Both the position numbers and the translations under genes were made by a program. Below, piece after piece: positions 27,034 through 36,021 of a DNA stretch of 64,000 nt (the first letter of the stretch is position 1; every line of letters begins with the position of its first letter). The stretch comes from Rummeliibacillus sp. POC4 (GTDB lineage Bacteria; Bacillota; Bacilli; Bacillales_A; Planococcaceae). Location of the stretch: contig NZ_QWUA01000011.1 of the NCBI RefSeq assembly GCF_003576525.1, positions 18,029 to 82,028 on the forward strand, in the 5' to 3' direction. Below the pieces are notes generated by a model. That model saw only the letters and a list, made by a program, of their open reading frames with translations, had not been told where the DNA came from and made no database searches.

Positions 27034-27297
27034 ATGGAATACAACAATCAAATTCGAAATCGTTTAAAACGATTAGAAGGTCAATTAAAAGGCGTTATCC
27101 GAATGATTGATGAGGGAAAGGATTGTAAAGATGTAGTTACTCAATTATCTGCTTCACGTTCTGCAATTGATCGTACGATTGGCTTAATCGTAAGTACCAA
27201 TTTAGTACATTGCATGTCAGATGAAGAACGATTACATGAAAAGGATAAAGAAGTACTGATTAAGGAAGCTGTCGATTTACTAGTAAAAAGTCGATGA
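27034..27297 (+). CDS. CsoR/CstR-family repressor, CstR-like (persulfide-sensing type)
   Basis: An 87-residue all-helical DUF156 (CsoR/RcnR/CstR) DNA-binding repressor. Two cysteines, Cys 31 (GKDCKDV) and Cys 60 (NLVHC), are placed as in Staphylococcus aureus CstR, and long blocks such as EGKDCKDV and EAVDLLVKS match it as I recall it. The copper-site pattern of CsoR (His, then Cys four residues later) is missing, so reaction with persulfide rather than Cu(I) is the likely signal. AAGGGGTG precedes the ATG. The neighbours, a rhodanese and a glutaredoxin, fit sulfide or persulfide stress. It probably represses its own promoter and the divergent one. Confidence 0.85.
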   Translation: MEYNNQIRNRLKRLEGQLKGVIRMIDEGKDCKDVVTQLSASRSAIDRTIGLIVSTNLVHCMSDEERLHEKDKEVLIKEAVDLLVKSR

Positions 27298-27442
27298 TAA
27301 CATAAGGGTAAGCCAAACATCATTAGTAGGAAGAATCGAAATGATATATATAATTTCAATTCAGGAGTTACAATAACCGTGTGATTGTACTTTTATAATT
27401 GGATAAAGTAAATAAGAAACTTTTAAAAGGGGAAAAGATAAA

Positions 27443-27739
27443 ATGAAAACTATTACACCAGATGAAGTATTAAAAAAAATAGACGAAGGACAAGAAATTA
27501 ACATTATCGATGTTCGTGAACCTGAAGAAACAGCTACAGGAAAAATTAATATTGCGCAAACAATTCCATTGGGAACACTTGAATTCCATTTAGAAGAATT
27601 AGATAAGAATCTTGAATATATTATTGTTTGCCGCTCTGGACGCAGAAGTGCACAAGCAACATCGTTTTTAGAGGAAAACGGATATAATGCTACTAACATG
27701 GAAGGTGGAATGTTAGCTTGGGAAGGACCAATTGAATAA
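27443..27739 (+). CDS. Single-domain rhodanese (sulfurtransferase)
   Basis: A 98-residue cytoplasmic rhodanese domain. The active-site loop is CRSGRRSA with Cys 63 as the sulfur-carrying residue; the N-terminal CH2A-like segment is NIIDVREPEE and the C-terminal one GGMLAWEG. It would move sulfane sulfur from a donor to a thiol acceptor. It follows the CstR-like gene by 145 bases on the same strand with AAGGGGA before the ATG, and no terminator lies between them, so read-through from the CstR promoter is likely. A terminator follows. Confidence 0.92.
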   Translation: MKTITPDEVLKKIDEGQEINIIDVREPEETATGKINIAQTIPLGTLEFHLEELDKNLEYIIVCRSGRRSAQATSFLEENGYNATNMEGGMLAWEGPIE

Positions 27740-27763
27740 TTGGTAAATACCTAAAAATAGTGT

Positions 27764-27800
27764 GAGTTGCAGATTAAATACTGGTCTGCAGCTCTTTTTT
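27764..27800 (+). terminator. Terminator of the rhodanese gene
   Basis: GAGTTGCAGA/TCTGCAGCTC stem with an 11-base loop and six T. Confidence 0.85.
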
Positions 27801-27842
27801 GTATAGGTAGTAATATAGATTTTATGTAGTATACACTTAACA

Positions 27843-27865
27843 GGCCAGGCAATAAATAACCTGGC
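27843..27865. repeat. Small inverted repeat
   Basis: GGCCAGG and CCTGGCC flank 9 bases between the convergent rhodanese and coat genes. No T run follows on either strand, so its role as a terminator is doubtful. Confidence 0.5.
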
Positions 27866-27915
27866 CGATGCATTGTTGAAGAATATAATATTACAAAGAA
27901 ATCAGCACCGAGTTA

Positions 27916-28269
27916 TTATCTTCTTCCCCAATGACGTGGATGACAGCAACCTTTTTGAGGCATACCACAAATAGTATTTGTTTCATAACATTCATTTACT
28001 ACGGACTCTGTGTGAGGGAAATAATGTTGGTTGTGAATAACGTGCTTATTGACTGTTGTAGTATGACTTGGATGAATATGTGGAACTACTGTGTTCATAA
28101 CGTTTGTTCTTACCATTTCTCTTGTTGGCGAAACTCGTGCTGGATCATACTGTGTTGGTAAAGTTTGCGTTGGTCCCATATGAGCTGGAAACATTTGATT
28201 TGGAGAGTAATTAGGCATCATTCCTTGATGACAACTTTCACCAAATTGACCGCAATTTCTGTTGTGCAT
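27916..28269 (-). CDS. CotD-like spore coat protein
   Basis: A 117-residue protein rich in His, Pro, Asn and Cys. The central VVPHIHPSHTTTVNKH and HNQHYFPHTESVV closely match the core of B. subtilis CotD, an inner spore-coat protein; the flanking parts differ and make it longer than the 75-residue CotD. Cysteines at both ends (CGQFGESC, KGCC) could support cross-linking. AAAGGAGG precedes the ATG. A sigma-K-like -10 lies about 40 bases upstream. It is good evidence that the organism makes endospores. Confidence 0.85.
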   Translation of the reverse strand: MHNRNCGQFGESCHQGMMPNYSPNQMFPAHMGPTQTLPTQYDPARVSPTREMVRTNVMNTVVPHIHPSHTTTVNKHVIHNQHYFPHTESVVNECYETNTICGMPQKGCCHPRHWGRR

Positions 28270-28306
28270 TTTATGACCTCCTTTGTTTTAAGGTATTTGT
28301 CATTTA

Positions 28307-28315
28307 TAACATATG
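28307..28315 (-). promoter_or_regulatory. Sigma-K-like -10 element of the coat gene
   Basis: CATATGTTA on the minus strand fits CATAnnnTA, with an AC at roughly the right distance (16-17 bases) for the degenerate -35. Confidence 0.45.
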
Positions 28316-28396
28316 AAAGCCCTGATAATAGAAGTAGTTGTATGCCTACTTGTATTATAAATAAACAAAATTTTAGATTGATACGTTTTAAGAACA

Positions 28397-28438
28397 TAAA
28401 AAAACCTTGTAACCGTATAAAACGGAAACAAGGTTTTG
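28397..28438 (-). terminator. Terminator of rpsD
   Basis: On the minus strand AAAACCTTGT...CCGT pairs with ACGG...ACAAGGTTTT and is followed by a T run. Confidence 0.85.
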
Positions 28439-28465
28439 AAATATATCTTTTGAAATACTCGAAGA

Positions 28466-29068
28466 CTAACGAGAGTAGTATTCGACGATGAATGATTCGT
28501 TGATTTCAGCAGATAATTCGCTGCGTTCTGGAAGACGTACAAAAGTACCTTCTTTTTTGTCAGCGTCTAATGAAAGATATTCTGGTACAAAGTTGTTAAC
28601 TTCGATAGCTTCAGTTACAACATCAAGGTTTTGAGATTTTTCACGAAGAGAAATAACTTGACCTGGTTTTACGCTGTATGAAGGGATGTCAACGCGTTTG
28701 CCATCAACTAAGATGTGACCATGGTTTACTAATTGGCGAGCAGCACGACGAGTGCGAGCTAAACCAAGACGGTAAACAAGGTTGTCTAAGCGAGTTTCAA
28801 GAAGGATCATGAAGTTTTCACCATGAACACCATTCATTTTACCAGCTTTAACGAATAAGTTGTGGAATTGACGTTCGTTCATACCATACATATGACGAAG
28901 TTTTTGTTTTTCTTGTAATTGTAAGCCGTACTCAGACAATTTTTTACGTTGAGTTGGGCCGTGTTGTCCTGGAGCGTATGGACGTTTTTCGATTTCTTTA
29001 CCAGTACCGCTTAAAGAAATGCCTAAACGACGAGATAGTTTCCAAGATGGACCTGTATAACGAGACAT
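28466..29068 (-). CDS. rpsD: 30S ribosomal protein S4
   Basis: S4 is a primary 16S rRNA binder that starts assembly of the 30S body. The 200 residues show the standard N terminus ([16 protein letters not shown]), the QHG motif in [15 protein letters not shown], and an S4 RNA-binding domain at about 90-155 ([21 protein letters not shown]). AGGAGG precedes the ATG. It stands alone, as in B. subtilis, with its own strong promoter and a leader of about 190 nt, consistent with translational self-control by S4. It is convergent with nothing and divergent from dgcP. Confidence 0.98.
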   Translation of the reverse strand: MSRYTGPSWKLSRRLGISLSGTGKEIEKRPYAPGQHGPTQRKKLSEYGLQLQEKQKLRHMYGMNERQFHNLFVKAGKMNGVHGENFMILLETRLDNLVYRLGLARTRRAARQLVNHGHILVDGKRVDIPSYSVKPGQVISLREKSQNLDVVTEAIEVNNFVPEYLSLDADKKEGTFVRLPERSELSAEINESFIVEYYSR

Positions 29069-29256
29069 TTAGAGTCCCTCCTATTGGTTTTTTATTTGGC
29101 ATAAAATAAAAACCAGATGTATTTAGCTCCACTGTCATTTTATTTTCATGTATCTTCGCTCTTGCAGCCGAAGAGTTACGCAATACACCGTCTACATAAG
29201 TAGAGGAATAAAATGAAGCAATAAAACCATACAACCGCTGCGTTTATTTTACACAA
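29069..29256 (-). ncRNA. rpsD leader RNA (S4 autoregulatory leader type)
   Basis: The transcript from the predicted promoter has a leader of about 190 nt. On the minus strand it contains a CTCTT/AAGAG hairpin (ACTCTTCGGCTGCAAGAG) and, immediately before the Shine-Dalgarno, a GGTTTTTATTT/AAATAAAAAACC stem. S4 controls its own gene through such a leader in B. subtilis. The exact pseudoknot was not modelled here. Confidence 0.6.
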
Positions 29257-29261
29257 ATTAC

Positions 29262-29290
29262 ATTCTATCTTCTATGAATGCAAGTGTCAA
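29262..29290 (-). promoter_or_regulatory. Sigma-A promoter of rpsD
   Basis: On the minus strand TTGACA, exactly 17 bases, TAGAAT. The stretch 29291-29609 beyond it holds only AT-rich sequence and the weakly defined upstream region of dgcP. Confidence 0.85.
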
Positions 29291-29609
29291 GGAAAATTAC
29301 TTTTTTCATTAATAACTAGAGTTCCTACTTTTTGAAAGCAGGAATATAGATTGATTTTTTCTAATCATAAGTTGAATTCAAAATGTTTAACGGGTAGTTT
29401 GGATAAATCTATAAAATATCTAGTAAATTTTCACGTGGTATAGATGTTGATAAACATCACAGATATAAAACTAATAGTCATTTATAATGGCATTTATGCT
29501 ATTATGTAAAAAAATACAGATTGTTTATAGTTTGAAAGACTCATTTGATGTATACTGGAATAGTAAAAAATATTTACATACTGTATCAAAGAAAAAAGGT
29601 GATGGAAAG

Positions 29610-31496
29610 TTGCGAAGTCTACAAATAATGCAAAGTATTAAAAGTCAGATGCTTGATTTGTGGATAGAAAATGCTAAGAAACCACTTACTGCAGTTGAGT
29701 ATTTAGAATTGTTTAAAGGAATCATGAGTAAAGAGTTTAATATTAATAAAGTTGAATATTTAAGCATTGAAAATGACGTATTATATCCGCTATCCACTTC
29801 TAGTGATGGCTATTATATTTCCAATGGCATTCCATTTCTATTGGTTGAACCTTATTTAAATCAGAGACATCATTTTCCTAATCGACTAGTTAACACATTA
29901 AAGCATTATTTTGATTATGCTGGTGATGTTCTTATATTAAAAGATAACTGTGATAAGGAAAACTGTGACAAGATAGGGATGATTATTTTAGAAGAATCAT
30001 CATTATGGAATTCTTTTGCACAAACTCCTTTCGTTGATGAACTAGAGAACCTATTACGCGATACAGTTAAAATGATAAAAATTACACAAAATATTATTTA
30101 TGAGAAAAAGTTAAGTCAAGAACTATTTGAAATGACTGAAGTATTCCATTCAACAATGGATGTTGATCATATTTTAGAAGCAATGATTCATGGTGTAAAA
30201 AGAATTTTCCCGAAATTCCCTTCGAAATTGATATTATCAAATGATCAAGACCGCATTAAAATAGAAGATGTATATGTCTTTGATTATTTATTGGAACGTC
30301 CATCAACAATAGAAGCGTTTGTATCAGGAGAAATGACGATTGAACATGCTACCGATATTAATAATCGTCTTTTAAATGCACCTATTAAAGGAAAGCAGGG
30401 AATATATGGTGTTCTGCAAATTTTTGCTCCAACTGAATATCGTTATAGTTCGAGAGAAAAAAGATTTATACAACATTTAACTAAAACTTCAGGAAACGCA
30501 CTCGAAAACGCCAAACTTTACCATCAATCTCATCGTTTAGTTTCTGATTTGCAAATGATTAATGAAACATCCCAACGATTGAATATGAAGTTAAACAAGG
30601 AAGAAATATTATCTTTTCTGACTAAACAATTGAAAAGGTCATTTGAACCTTCTGAAATTTGTTTTGCTTTACTAAATGAAGATGAATTTCAAAATGCTAA
30701 TGGAACTACAGCGTTCTTTTATCGAAAAGAGTCAAAAATTTACTGCGATTATATTTCAAATCATTTTAGTAATTCAGTAGATCCTTTGTTTGTCGCAGAA
30801 TTTGATAGTCTAGTCGAAGAAAAAATACCGTATAATTCCATGATGGTAGTTCCAATTATTGTTAGAGAAAAAGTACAGGGATATTGTGCAATTTTACACC
30901 AAGATTCCTACTATTTTTCATTTGATAGTTTTAAATTAATGCAATCGCTCATCAGACACTCATCTTTAGCCATTTCAAATATTCTTTTACGTGAACAATT
31001 ACAAGAAATGGTAGACCGCGATCATTTGACGAAGTTGTATGCACGAGAATATTTAGAACGCTATATTGAAAGTTCAATGAGCGAAGATAATTGTGGGACG
31101 TTCGTATTGTTAGATATTGATAATTTTAAAATGGTTAATGATACATTTGGACATCAAATGGGTGATTTAATCTTACAGTCAATTGGAGAACAATTACAAC
31201 TTTGTATACAAGATGAAGGAATTTGTGCTCGTTGGGGTGGAGAGGAAATGGCCATTTATCTACCGAGTAAGAAAGCAAATGAAACGGTTGAAATTGTCAA
31301 TCACATTATTAATCTAATTCCAAGTGTAACAGAACCATCGGTTACGTTATCCTCAGGTATTTCAGAATGGCATAATGATTTCAAACTTTCATATAAAAGG
31401 TTATTTCAGAATGCAGATGTCGCATTGTATAAGGCAAAAAATTCAGGCAAAAACAGATATTGCTTATTTAGTAGTGAATATTCAAAAGAAAAATAA
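29610..31496 (+). CDS. dgcP: Diguanylate cyclase DgcP (GAF-GAF-GGDEF)
   Basis: DgcP makes cyclic di-GMP from two GTP. With TTG 29610 as start (GGTGATGG upstream) the protein has 628 residues; the frame stays open to ATG 29487, which lacks a site. Two GAF-like regions lie at about 174-304 and 319-459, and a GGDEF domain follows from about 465: DHLTKLY at 471-477, LDIDNFKMVNDTFGH at about 501-515 and the active-site loop RWGGEEM with GGEEM at 543-547. The signature is therefore GGEE(M), which should still be active since the catalytic Glu-Glu is kept. No membrane segment, so cytoplasmic. The place beside rpsD and ytsP matches ytrP (dgcP) of B. subtilis. Confidence 0.9.
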   Translation: MRSLQIMQSIKSQMLDLWIENAKKPLTAVEYLELFKGIMSKEFNINKVEYLSIENDVLYPLSTSSDGYYISNGIPFLLVEPYLNQRHHFPNRLVNTLKHYFDYAGDVLILKDNCDKENCDKIGMIILEESSLWNSFAQTPFVDELENLLRDTVKMIKITQNIIYEKKLSQELFEMTEVFHSTMDVDHILEAMIHGVKRIFPKFPSKLILSNDQDRIKIEDVYVFDYLLERPSTIEAFVSGEMTIEHATDINNRLLNAPIKGKQGIYGVLQIFAPTEYRYSSREKRFIQHLTKTSGNALENAKLYHQSHRLVSDLQMINETSQRLNMKLNKEEILSFLTKQLKRSFEPSEICFALLNEDEFQNANGTTAFFYRKESKIYCDYISNHFSNSVDPLFVAEFDSLVEEKIPYNSMMVVPIIVREKVQGYCAILHQDSYYFSFDSFKLMQSLIRHSSLAISNILLREQLQEMVDRDHLTKLYAREYLERYIESSMSEDNCGTFVLLDIDNFKMVNDTFGHQMGDLILQSIGEQLQLCIQDEGICARWGGEEMAIYLPSKKANETVEIVNHIINLIPSVTEPSVTLSSGISEWHNDFKLSYKRLFQNADVALYKAKNSGKNRYCLFSSEYSKEK

Positions 31497-31576
31497 TATC
31501 ATTTACGTGACTTATTAAAATTATTATAAAGATTAATTTTCTCAAAATTCAAATATAGATGATTTGCGTTATATAG

Positions 31577-31623
31577 TAAAAAACCATAGAAACCCAAAAT
31601 AATGTGGATTCTATGGTTTTTAC
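31577..31623 (+). terminator. Terminator between dgcP and the convergent ytsP-like gene
   Basis: AAAAACCATAGAA pairs with TTCTATGGTTTTT, with partial pairing inside, then a T-rich tail; A tract on the other side lets it act both ways. Confidence 0.8.
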
Positions 31624-31658
31624 TTTTTAGTATGGTGCACAACTGAGAAAAAATTCTT

Positions 31659-32132
31659 TTACAAATAGAGATGCTTTGTCAAGATAGTAACAAATTGTTC
31701 CAGACCATCCTGATCTTCTGTTGAAAATCGATTCTTAATAGGACTATCAATATCAAGTACGCCGAAAAGTGTTTGCTCTTTAACAATAGGAACGACAATT
31801 TCAGATTGAGAGGCACTATCGCAGGCGATATGTCCAGGAAATGCATGAACATCCTCTACAACAATTGTTTTTTGTGATTCGGCAGCAGTACCACAAACCC
31901 CTTTTCCAAATGGAATGTGAACGCAAGCAGGAAGCCCTTGGAATGGCCCTAAAAGTAACTCATCATTTTTTGATAAATAAAATCCGCACCAATTAATATT
32001 GTCTAGGAATTGGTTAAGAAGAGCAGAGGCATTACTTAAATTAGCAACGTTATCAAATTCACCTTCTAGTAAGGCATCTAATTGTTTGGCTAATAAATTG
32101 TATTTTGCTTTTAAATCGTTACTATAGTTCAT
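31659..32132 (-). CDS. Free methionine-(R)-sulfoxide reductase, YtsP-like GAF protein
   Basis: A 157-residue single GAF domain protein of the fRMsr (MsrC) type, which reduces free methionine-R-sulfoxide in the cytoplasm. Typical strings are NWCGFYL, LGPFQGLPACVHIPFGKGVCG and GHIACDSASQSEIVVP; the three family cysteines are present at the expected places (ACV, VCG, ACD). GGAGG precedes the ATG. It lies between dgcP and hisJ and 31 bases downstream of hisJ, so the two are probably one operon. The B. subtilis neighbour of dgcP is ytsP, of the same family. Confidence 0.9.
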   Translation of the reverse strand: MNYSNDLKAKYNLLAKQLDALLEGEFDNVANLSNASALLNQFLDNINWCGFYLSKNDELLLGPFQGLPACVHIPFGKGVCGTAAESQKTIVVEDVHAFPGHIACDSASQSEIVVPIVKEQTLFGVLDIDSPIKNRFSTEDQDGLEQFVTILTKHLYL

Positions 32133-32163
32133 AATATCTTTCCTCCGAATTAGTCTTTTAAAA

Positions 32164-32964
32164 TTAGTTGTTTAATGGAAATATTTCATCATAAAATTGA
32201 TGCAAATCAGCAACTTGGTGAGCATCTGAACCAAAAACCAATGGTATATTTAATGATTTTGCATATTGAATATACGGTAGTGGAGGGTAGGATTCTTTGC
32301 AAAATTCCTTTGCAAGTCCAGCACTATTTACATCTAGTTCACAGTGATTGTCAGCCATAAGCTGTAGAACTTGTTTAATATGTTCATCATCATTAATAGA
32401 TTCTCCGTGCGCAAGTTGGAATTTGTGGATTAAAGTAGGATGTCCGATTCGTTTTGGCTTATATTTTCCAAGATCCGCAGAGATTGATTGTTTTAATGTT
32501 TCATAGTATAAATCATATACTGCTTGAACAGAACCTAATTTGTTTGCAAATTCTAAAAAAGTATCTTCTGAATAATCAATACATGTATATTCATCATTAT
32601 ATTTTAGGAAATGTACTGATAATATTGCATCATCAATTTGAGGGCCTACTATGTTTAAAAAACTAGTCGTCTCTGTTTCATATCCTACGATATAGTCAAC
32701 CTCGAAACCAATGCGGATATGTATGTTTTCTTTGTATTGTTCTTTTAATGTATTAAGTTCATCTAAATATGAAATTAGTTTATGAGGGTCCATACCGCTA
32801 TCTTTTTCAGGTGTAGGATCAACAAAATTAGTAGGTAACGGTGCATGTTCTGTAAAAGTTATATCTTTGAATCCCAATTTTATAGCTTTTTTGATATAAT
32901 TTTCTATAGTATCATTAGTTCCGTGTGGACAATATTGGGTGTGAATATGTGCATCTCTTTTCAA
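32164..32964 (-). CDS. hisJ: Histidinol-phosphatase HisJ (PHP family)
   Basis: HisJ removes phosphate from L-histidinol phosphate, the penultimate step of histidine synthesis. The PHP motif I is RDAHIHTQYCPHG near the N terminus; FTEHAPLP, VGFEVDY-like IRIGFEVDY, VHFL and FGSDAHQ supply the remaining metal ligands. The start is TTG 32964 after GGAGG; the ATG 15 bases upstream is part of that site. The 266 residues are normal. It is divergent from ezrA as in B. subtilis. Confidence 0.92.
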   Translation of the reverse strand: MKRDAHIHTQYCPHGTNDTIENYIKKAIKLGFKDITFTEHAPLPTNFVDPTPEKDSGMDPHKLISYLDELNTLKEQYKENIHIRIGFEVDYIVGYETETTSFLNIVGPQIDDAILSVHFLKYNDEYTCIDYSEDTFLEFANKLGSVQAVYDLYYETLKQSISADLGKYKPKRIGHPTLIHKFQLAHGESINDDEHIKQVLQLMADNHCELDVNSAGLAKEFCKESYPPLPYIQYAKSLNIPLVFGSDAHQVADLHQFYDEIFPLNN

Positions 32965-33112
32965 AAAAAATCCCTCCATTAAAAAAAAATAGTCGAATTA
33001 CTGAGAAATTTGTAAGAAATCTCTTTAAAGGGTAAACAAAATACCCAAAAACATGGTACTATTAAGCATAATTAGAAGCTGAAAAATTGATTTTGGGACA
33101 AGGGGGCTTACG

Positions 33113-34804
33113 ATGAAGTATATCATTCCTACCATCATCGTACTATGTGTAATTTTAGCAATTGTCTTTATTTTTCGTCGGAAACATAGAAATGAAATTG
33201 AAAGACTTGACCAAAAGAAACTACAGATACAAAATAAGCCAGTGCTAGAAGAGCTAACAAAAGTTAAAGCGTTGAACATGAATGGGCAAACTGAAGAAAT
33301 GTTCGAGCGTTGGCGCAATAAATGGACAGAGCTTATGGATGTAGAAATGCCAAAAATTGATGTCCTTTTATTTGATGCTGAAGAACAAGTAGATAAATTT
33401 CATTTTGGTAAAGCTACAGAGATTGAAAAAGAAATTGAATCTCGCATCACAGAGTATGACCAAGAAATGGTGAAAATTTTAAAAGAATTAGATGAGTTAA
33501 TCGGTAGTGAAGAAAGAAATAGAATCGAAATTGAGCAAATAAAAGAACAATATCGAGCTGCACGTAAGACATTACTAGCGCATCAATATTCTTATGGACC
33601 AGCAGCAAATCCAATTGAAAAAAGATTAGAGAAGTTCAATCCTCAATTCGAAGAATATGATCAGTTAACAGCTTCTGGAAATTATTTAAACGCACGTGAA
33701 ATCGTTGTGAAACTTAATGAGGAAGGACAGGTACTCTTTAAACTAATCAACGAAATCCCTGCATTATTGACGGAGATTCAACATAAAATTCCATCTGATA
33801 TTCATGAAATCCGTAATGGTCACCGGGAGATGGAAGAACAATCTTATTTCCTAGCGCACCTAGAAATTTTGGAGAAATTAGATCGCATCGAAGAGAATCT
33901 AGTTGAGTTTAAACAAAAAATTGCAGAACTTGATATTGCATCTGTTCAACATAGAGTTGTTGAGATTAAAGACGAAATTGAATCTTTTTATGATGCACTT
34001 GAAAAAGAAGTTATCGGTAAAAGATTCGTTGAAAACAATTTTGCAGAAATTGGAGAGTTGCTAGAATCAGCTATTGAAGCTACAGAAAAAACAGCAAAAG
34101 AAGCTGATACTGTTCAAAAAAGTTATCGAATATCTCAAAAAGAAGCAGATGTTCCTGTCAATTGTAAACAACAGTTACTATCTTTACGACAAAATTATGA
34201 ATTATTGTCTATAGAAGTACAAGAAGAACAATCAGCTTATTCAAGCATGGAAGAAGTTTTAAAAGAATTAAAAACATCTATTGAGCAATTATTTGAAGAG
34301 CAAGAGCAATTTGCTGACCGTATGAAGAGCTTGCGAATAGATGAGAATAAAGCAAGAGCAACATTAAATAATCAAAAAAAATTGCTGCACGAAACAGAAC
34401 GTATGCTACATAAAGCAAATTTACCTGGAATACCAGAAGAAATGGATGCAAGATTAGAAGAAGCAGCTGAAAGAATTTTTGTTGTTGTCAATAATCTTCA
34501 AGAGATTCCACTTAATATGGAAACAGTAAACAAAAATCTTGAAATTGCAGAGAAATGCATTGTTGATGTACATAGTTCAGCAATTGAAATGCTTGAAAAT
34601 GTACAATTGATTGAACGAATTATACAATATGGCAATCGTTATAGAAATTCGAATCCTGCTATGCACCAACAACTTTTAGAGGCAGAAGATGCATTTAGAG
34701 AAATGCGTTATACAAAAGCTTTAGAGTATGCTGCAACTGCAGTAGAAGCTGTTGAACCAGGTTCTATGAAAAAAATTCAGGTACTTGCCAAAAGCGAGGT
34801 ATGA
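33113..34804 (+). CDS. ezrA: Septation ring regulator EzrA
   Basis: EzrA is a membrane-anchored negative regulator of FtsZ ring formation that also links division to cell wall synthesis. It has one N-terminal membrane helix (about 3-22, IIPTIIVLCVILAIVFIF) followed by about 540 residues of predicted coiled coil built from spectrin-like helices. The 563-residue length is that of the family. The C-terminal patch that contacts FtsZ cannot be pinned down exactly. AGGGGG lies 8 bases before the ATG. The position between hisJ and nifZ-thiI matches B. subtilis. Confidence 0.95.
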   Translation: MKYIIPTIIVLCVILAIVFIFRRKHRNEIERLDQKKLQIQNKPVLEELTKVKALNMNGQTEEMFERWRNKWTELMDVEMPKIDVLLFDAEEQVDKFHFGKATEIEKEIESRITEYDQEMVKILKELDELIGSEERNRIEIEQIKEQYRAARKTLLAHQYSYGPAANPIEKRLEKFNPQFEEYDQLTASGNYLNAREIVVKLNEEGQVLFKLINEIPALLTEIQHKIPSDIHEIRNGHREMEEQSYFLAHLEILEKLDRIEENLVEFKQKIAELDIASVQHRVVEIKDEIESFYDALEKEVIGKRFVENNFAEIGELLESAIEATEKTAKEADTVQKSYRISQKEADVPVNCKQQLLSLRQNYELLSIEVQEEQSAYSSMEEVLKELKTSIEQLFEEQEQFADRMKSLRIDENKARATLNNQKKLLHETERMLHKANLPGIPEEMDARLEEAAERIFVVVNNLQEIPLNMETVNKNLEIAEKCIVDVHSSAIEMLENVQLIERIIQYGNRYRNSNPAMHQQLLEAEDAFREMRYTKALEYAATAVEAVEPGSMKKIQVLAKSEV

Positions 34805-34825
34805 TGTTCATAATAAGAAAAGCAT

Positions 34826-34866
34826 TAAGCCACCGCACGGTTCTGTGCTGGTGGTTTTCTTTTGGA
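34826..34866 (+). terminator. Terminator of ezrA
   Basis: GCCACC-GCAC and GTGC-GGTGGT pair around GGTTCT, followed by TTCTTTT just before the nifZ ribosome binding site. Confidence 0.75.
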
Positions 34867-34880
34867 AGGAAGGGAATACA

Positions 34881-36017
34881 ATGATTTATCTAGATCATAG
34901 CGCTACAACCAAACCAGACCCAGCTGTTTTGCAAACATTTATCCAAGCAAATGAACGTTTTTATGCAAATCCAGCATCTCTTCATCAAATGGGGGTTGAA
35001 GCAAATACATTATTATCTCGTTCAAGAGAACAAATTGCAGATATTATAAAAACATCACCACTACAAATTATTTTCACATCTGGAGGATCTGAGTCCAATA
35101 ATTTCGCGATTAAAGGATTAGCAAGAGCGAACAAACATCGTGGTAAAAAGATACTTGTGTCAGCTATTGAGCATGCTTCTGTTTTAGAAAGTGCAAAAGC
35201 ATTAGAAAATGAAGGATTTATCGTTGAATATGTTAATGTAGATGAAAATGGTGTTATTTTAATAGATGATTTAAAGAAAAAGCTAACAAAGGATACGGTT
35301 GTTGTTAGTATTATGCATGTAAATAATGAGATGGGTGCTGTTCAACCAGTATCAGAAATAGCCAAAATTGTGCATCAAAATAGCCGTGCATTTTATCATA
35401 TGGATGCTGTCCAAAGTTTTGGCAAAATTCCTGTACAATTTAATGGAGAAGATGGTCCAGATGCAATTACTGTATCAGGTCATAAAATAAATTGTTTAAA
35501 AGGAACTGGCTTTTTAGCATTACGTAAACAGGTGAAAATCCAACCTATTATTCATGGTGGTGGACAAGAGATGGGATTTCGTAGTGGCACTGTAGCAGTA
35601 CCACAAGATGTTGCATTAGCCAAAGCCGTGCGCTTAGCAACTGAAAAACAACCCCAAAAAGCAGCTCAATATAGTAAATGGAGAGATGAGTTGCACGAAT
35701 TCTTTAAACAGTTCCCATATGTAAGAGTCCTTTCTAGTAGTCAGGGTGCTCCACATATTATTAGTTGTGCAGTACAAGGATTAAAAGGGGAAATACTAGT
35801 TAATGCGATGCAACATGAAGGGATTATTATCTCAACATCAAGTGCATGTTCATCAAAAGACCATACTATTAGTCATGTAGTAAAAGCAATTCAAGTTGAA
35901 CCATCTTATGAAAAAGGTGTTATTCGTATGAGTCTAGGTGAAGGAATTTCTGATGAAGATATTGCATCATTTAAAACAGCTTTTTCTAAAGTAATGCACC
36001 AAGTAAAGGAGTTTTAA
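34881..36017 (+). CDS. nifZ: Cysteine desulfurase NifZ
   Basis: A PLP-dependent desulfurase of the NifS/IscS group that supplies persulfide sulfur to ThiI for 4-thiouridine in tRNA. The PLP lysine is Lys 202 in SGHKINCLKG; the catalytic Cys 323 is in SSACSSK; the N terminus IYLDHSATTKP is typical. With ATG 34881 (GGAAGGG upstream) the protein has 378 residues; the longer frame back to 34785 overlaps ezrA and its terminator and is not used. The stop is 4 bases before thiI, so the pair is one operon as in B. subtilis. Confidence 0.93.
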   Translation: MIYLDHSATTKPDPAVLQTFIQANERFYANPASLHQMGVEANTLLSRSREQIADIIKTSPLQIIFTSGGSESNNFAIKGLARANKHRGKKILVSAIEHASVLESAKALENEGFIVEYVNVDENGVILIDDLKKKLTKDTVVVSIMHVNNEMGAVQPVSEIAKIVHQNSRAFYHMDAVQSFGKIPVQFNGEDGPDAITVSGHKINCLKGTGFLALRKQVKIQPIIHGGGQEMGFRSGTVAVPQDVALAKAVRLATEKQPQKAAQYSKWRDELHEFFKQFPYVRVLSSSQGAPHIISCAVQGLKGEILVNAMQHEGIIISTSSACSSKDHTISHVVKAIQVEPSYEKGVIRMSLGEGISDEDIASFKTAFSKVMHQVKEF

Positions 36018-36021
36018 CCAA

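Noticed and set aside
28998..29234. Minus-strand frame of 78 codons across the rpsD start
   Set aside because: It runs through the rpsD leader and start in another frame; the leader is better explained as regulatory RNA.
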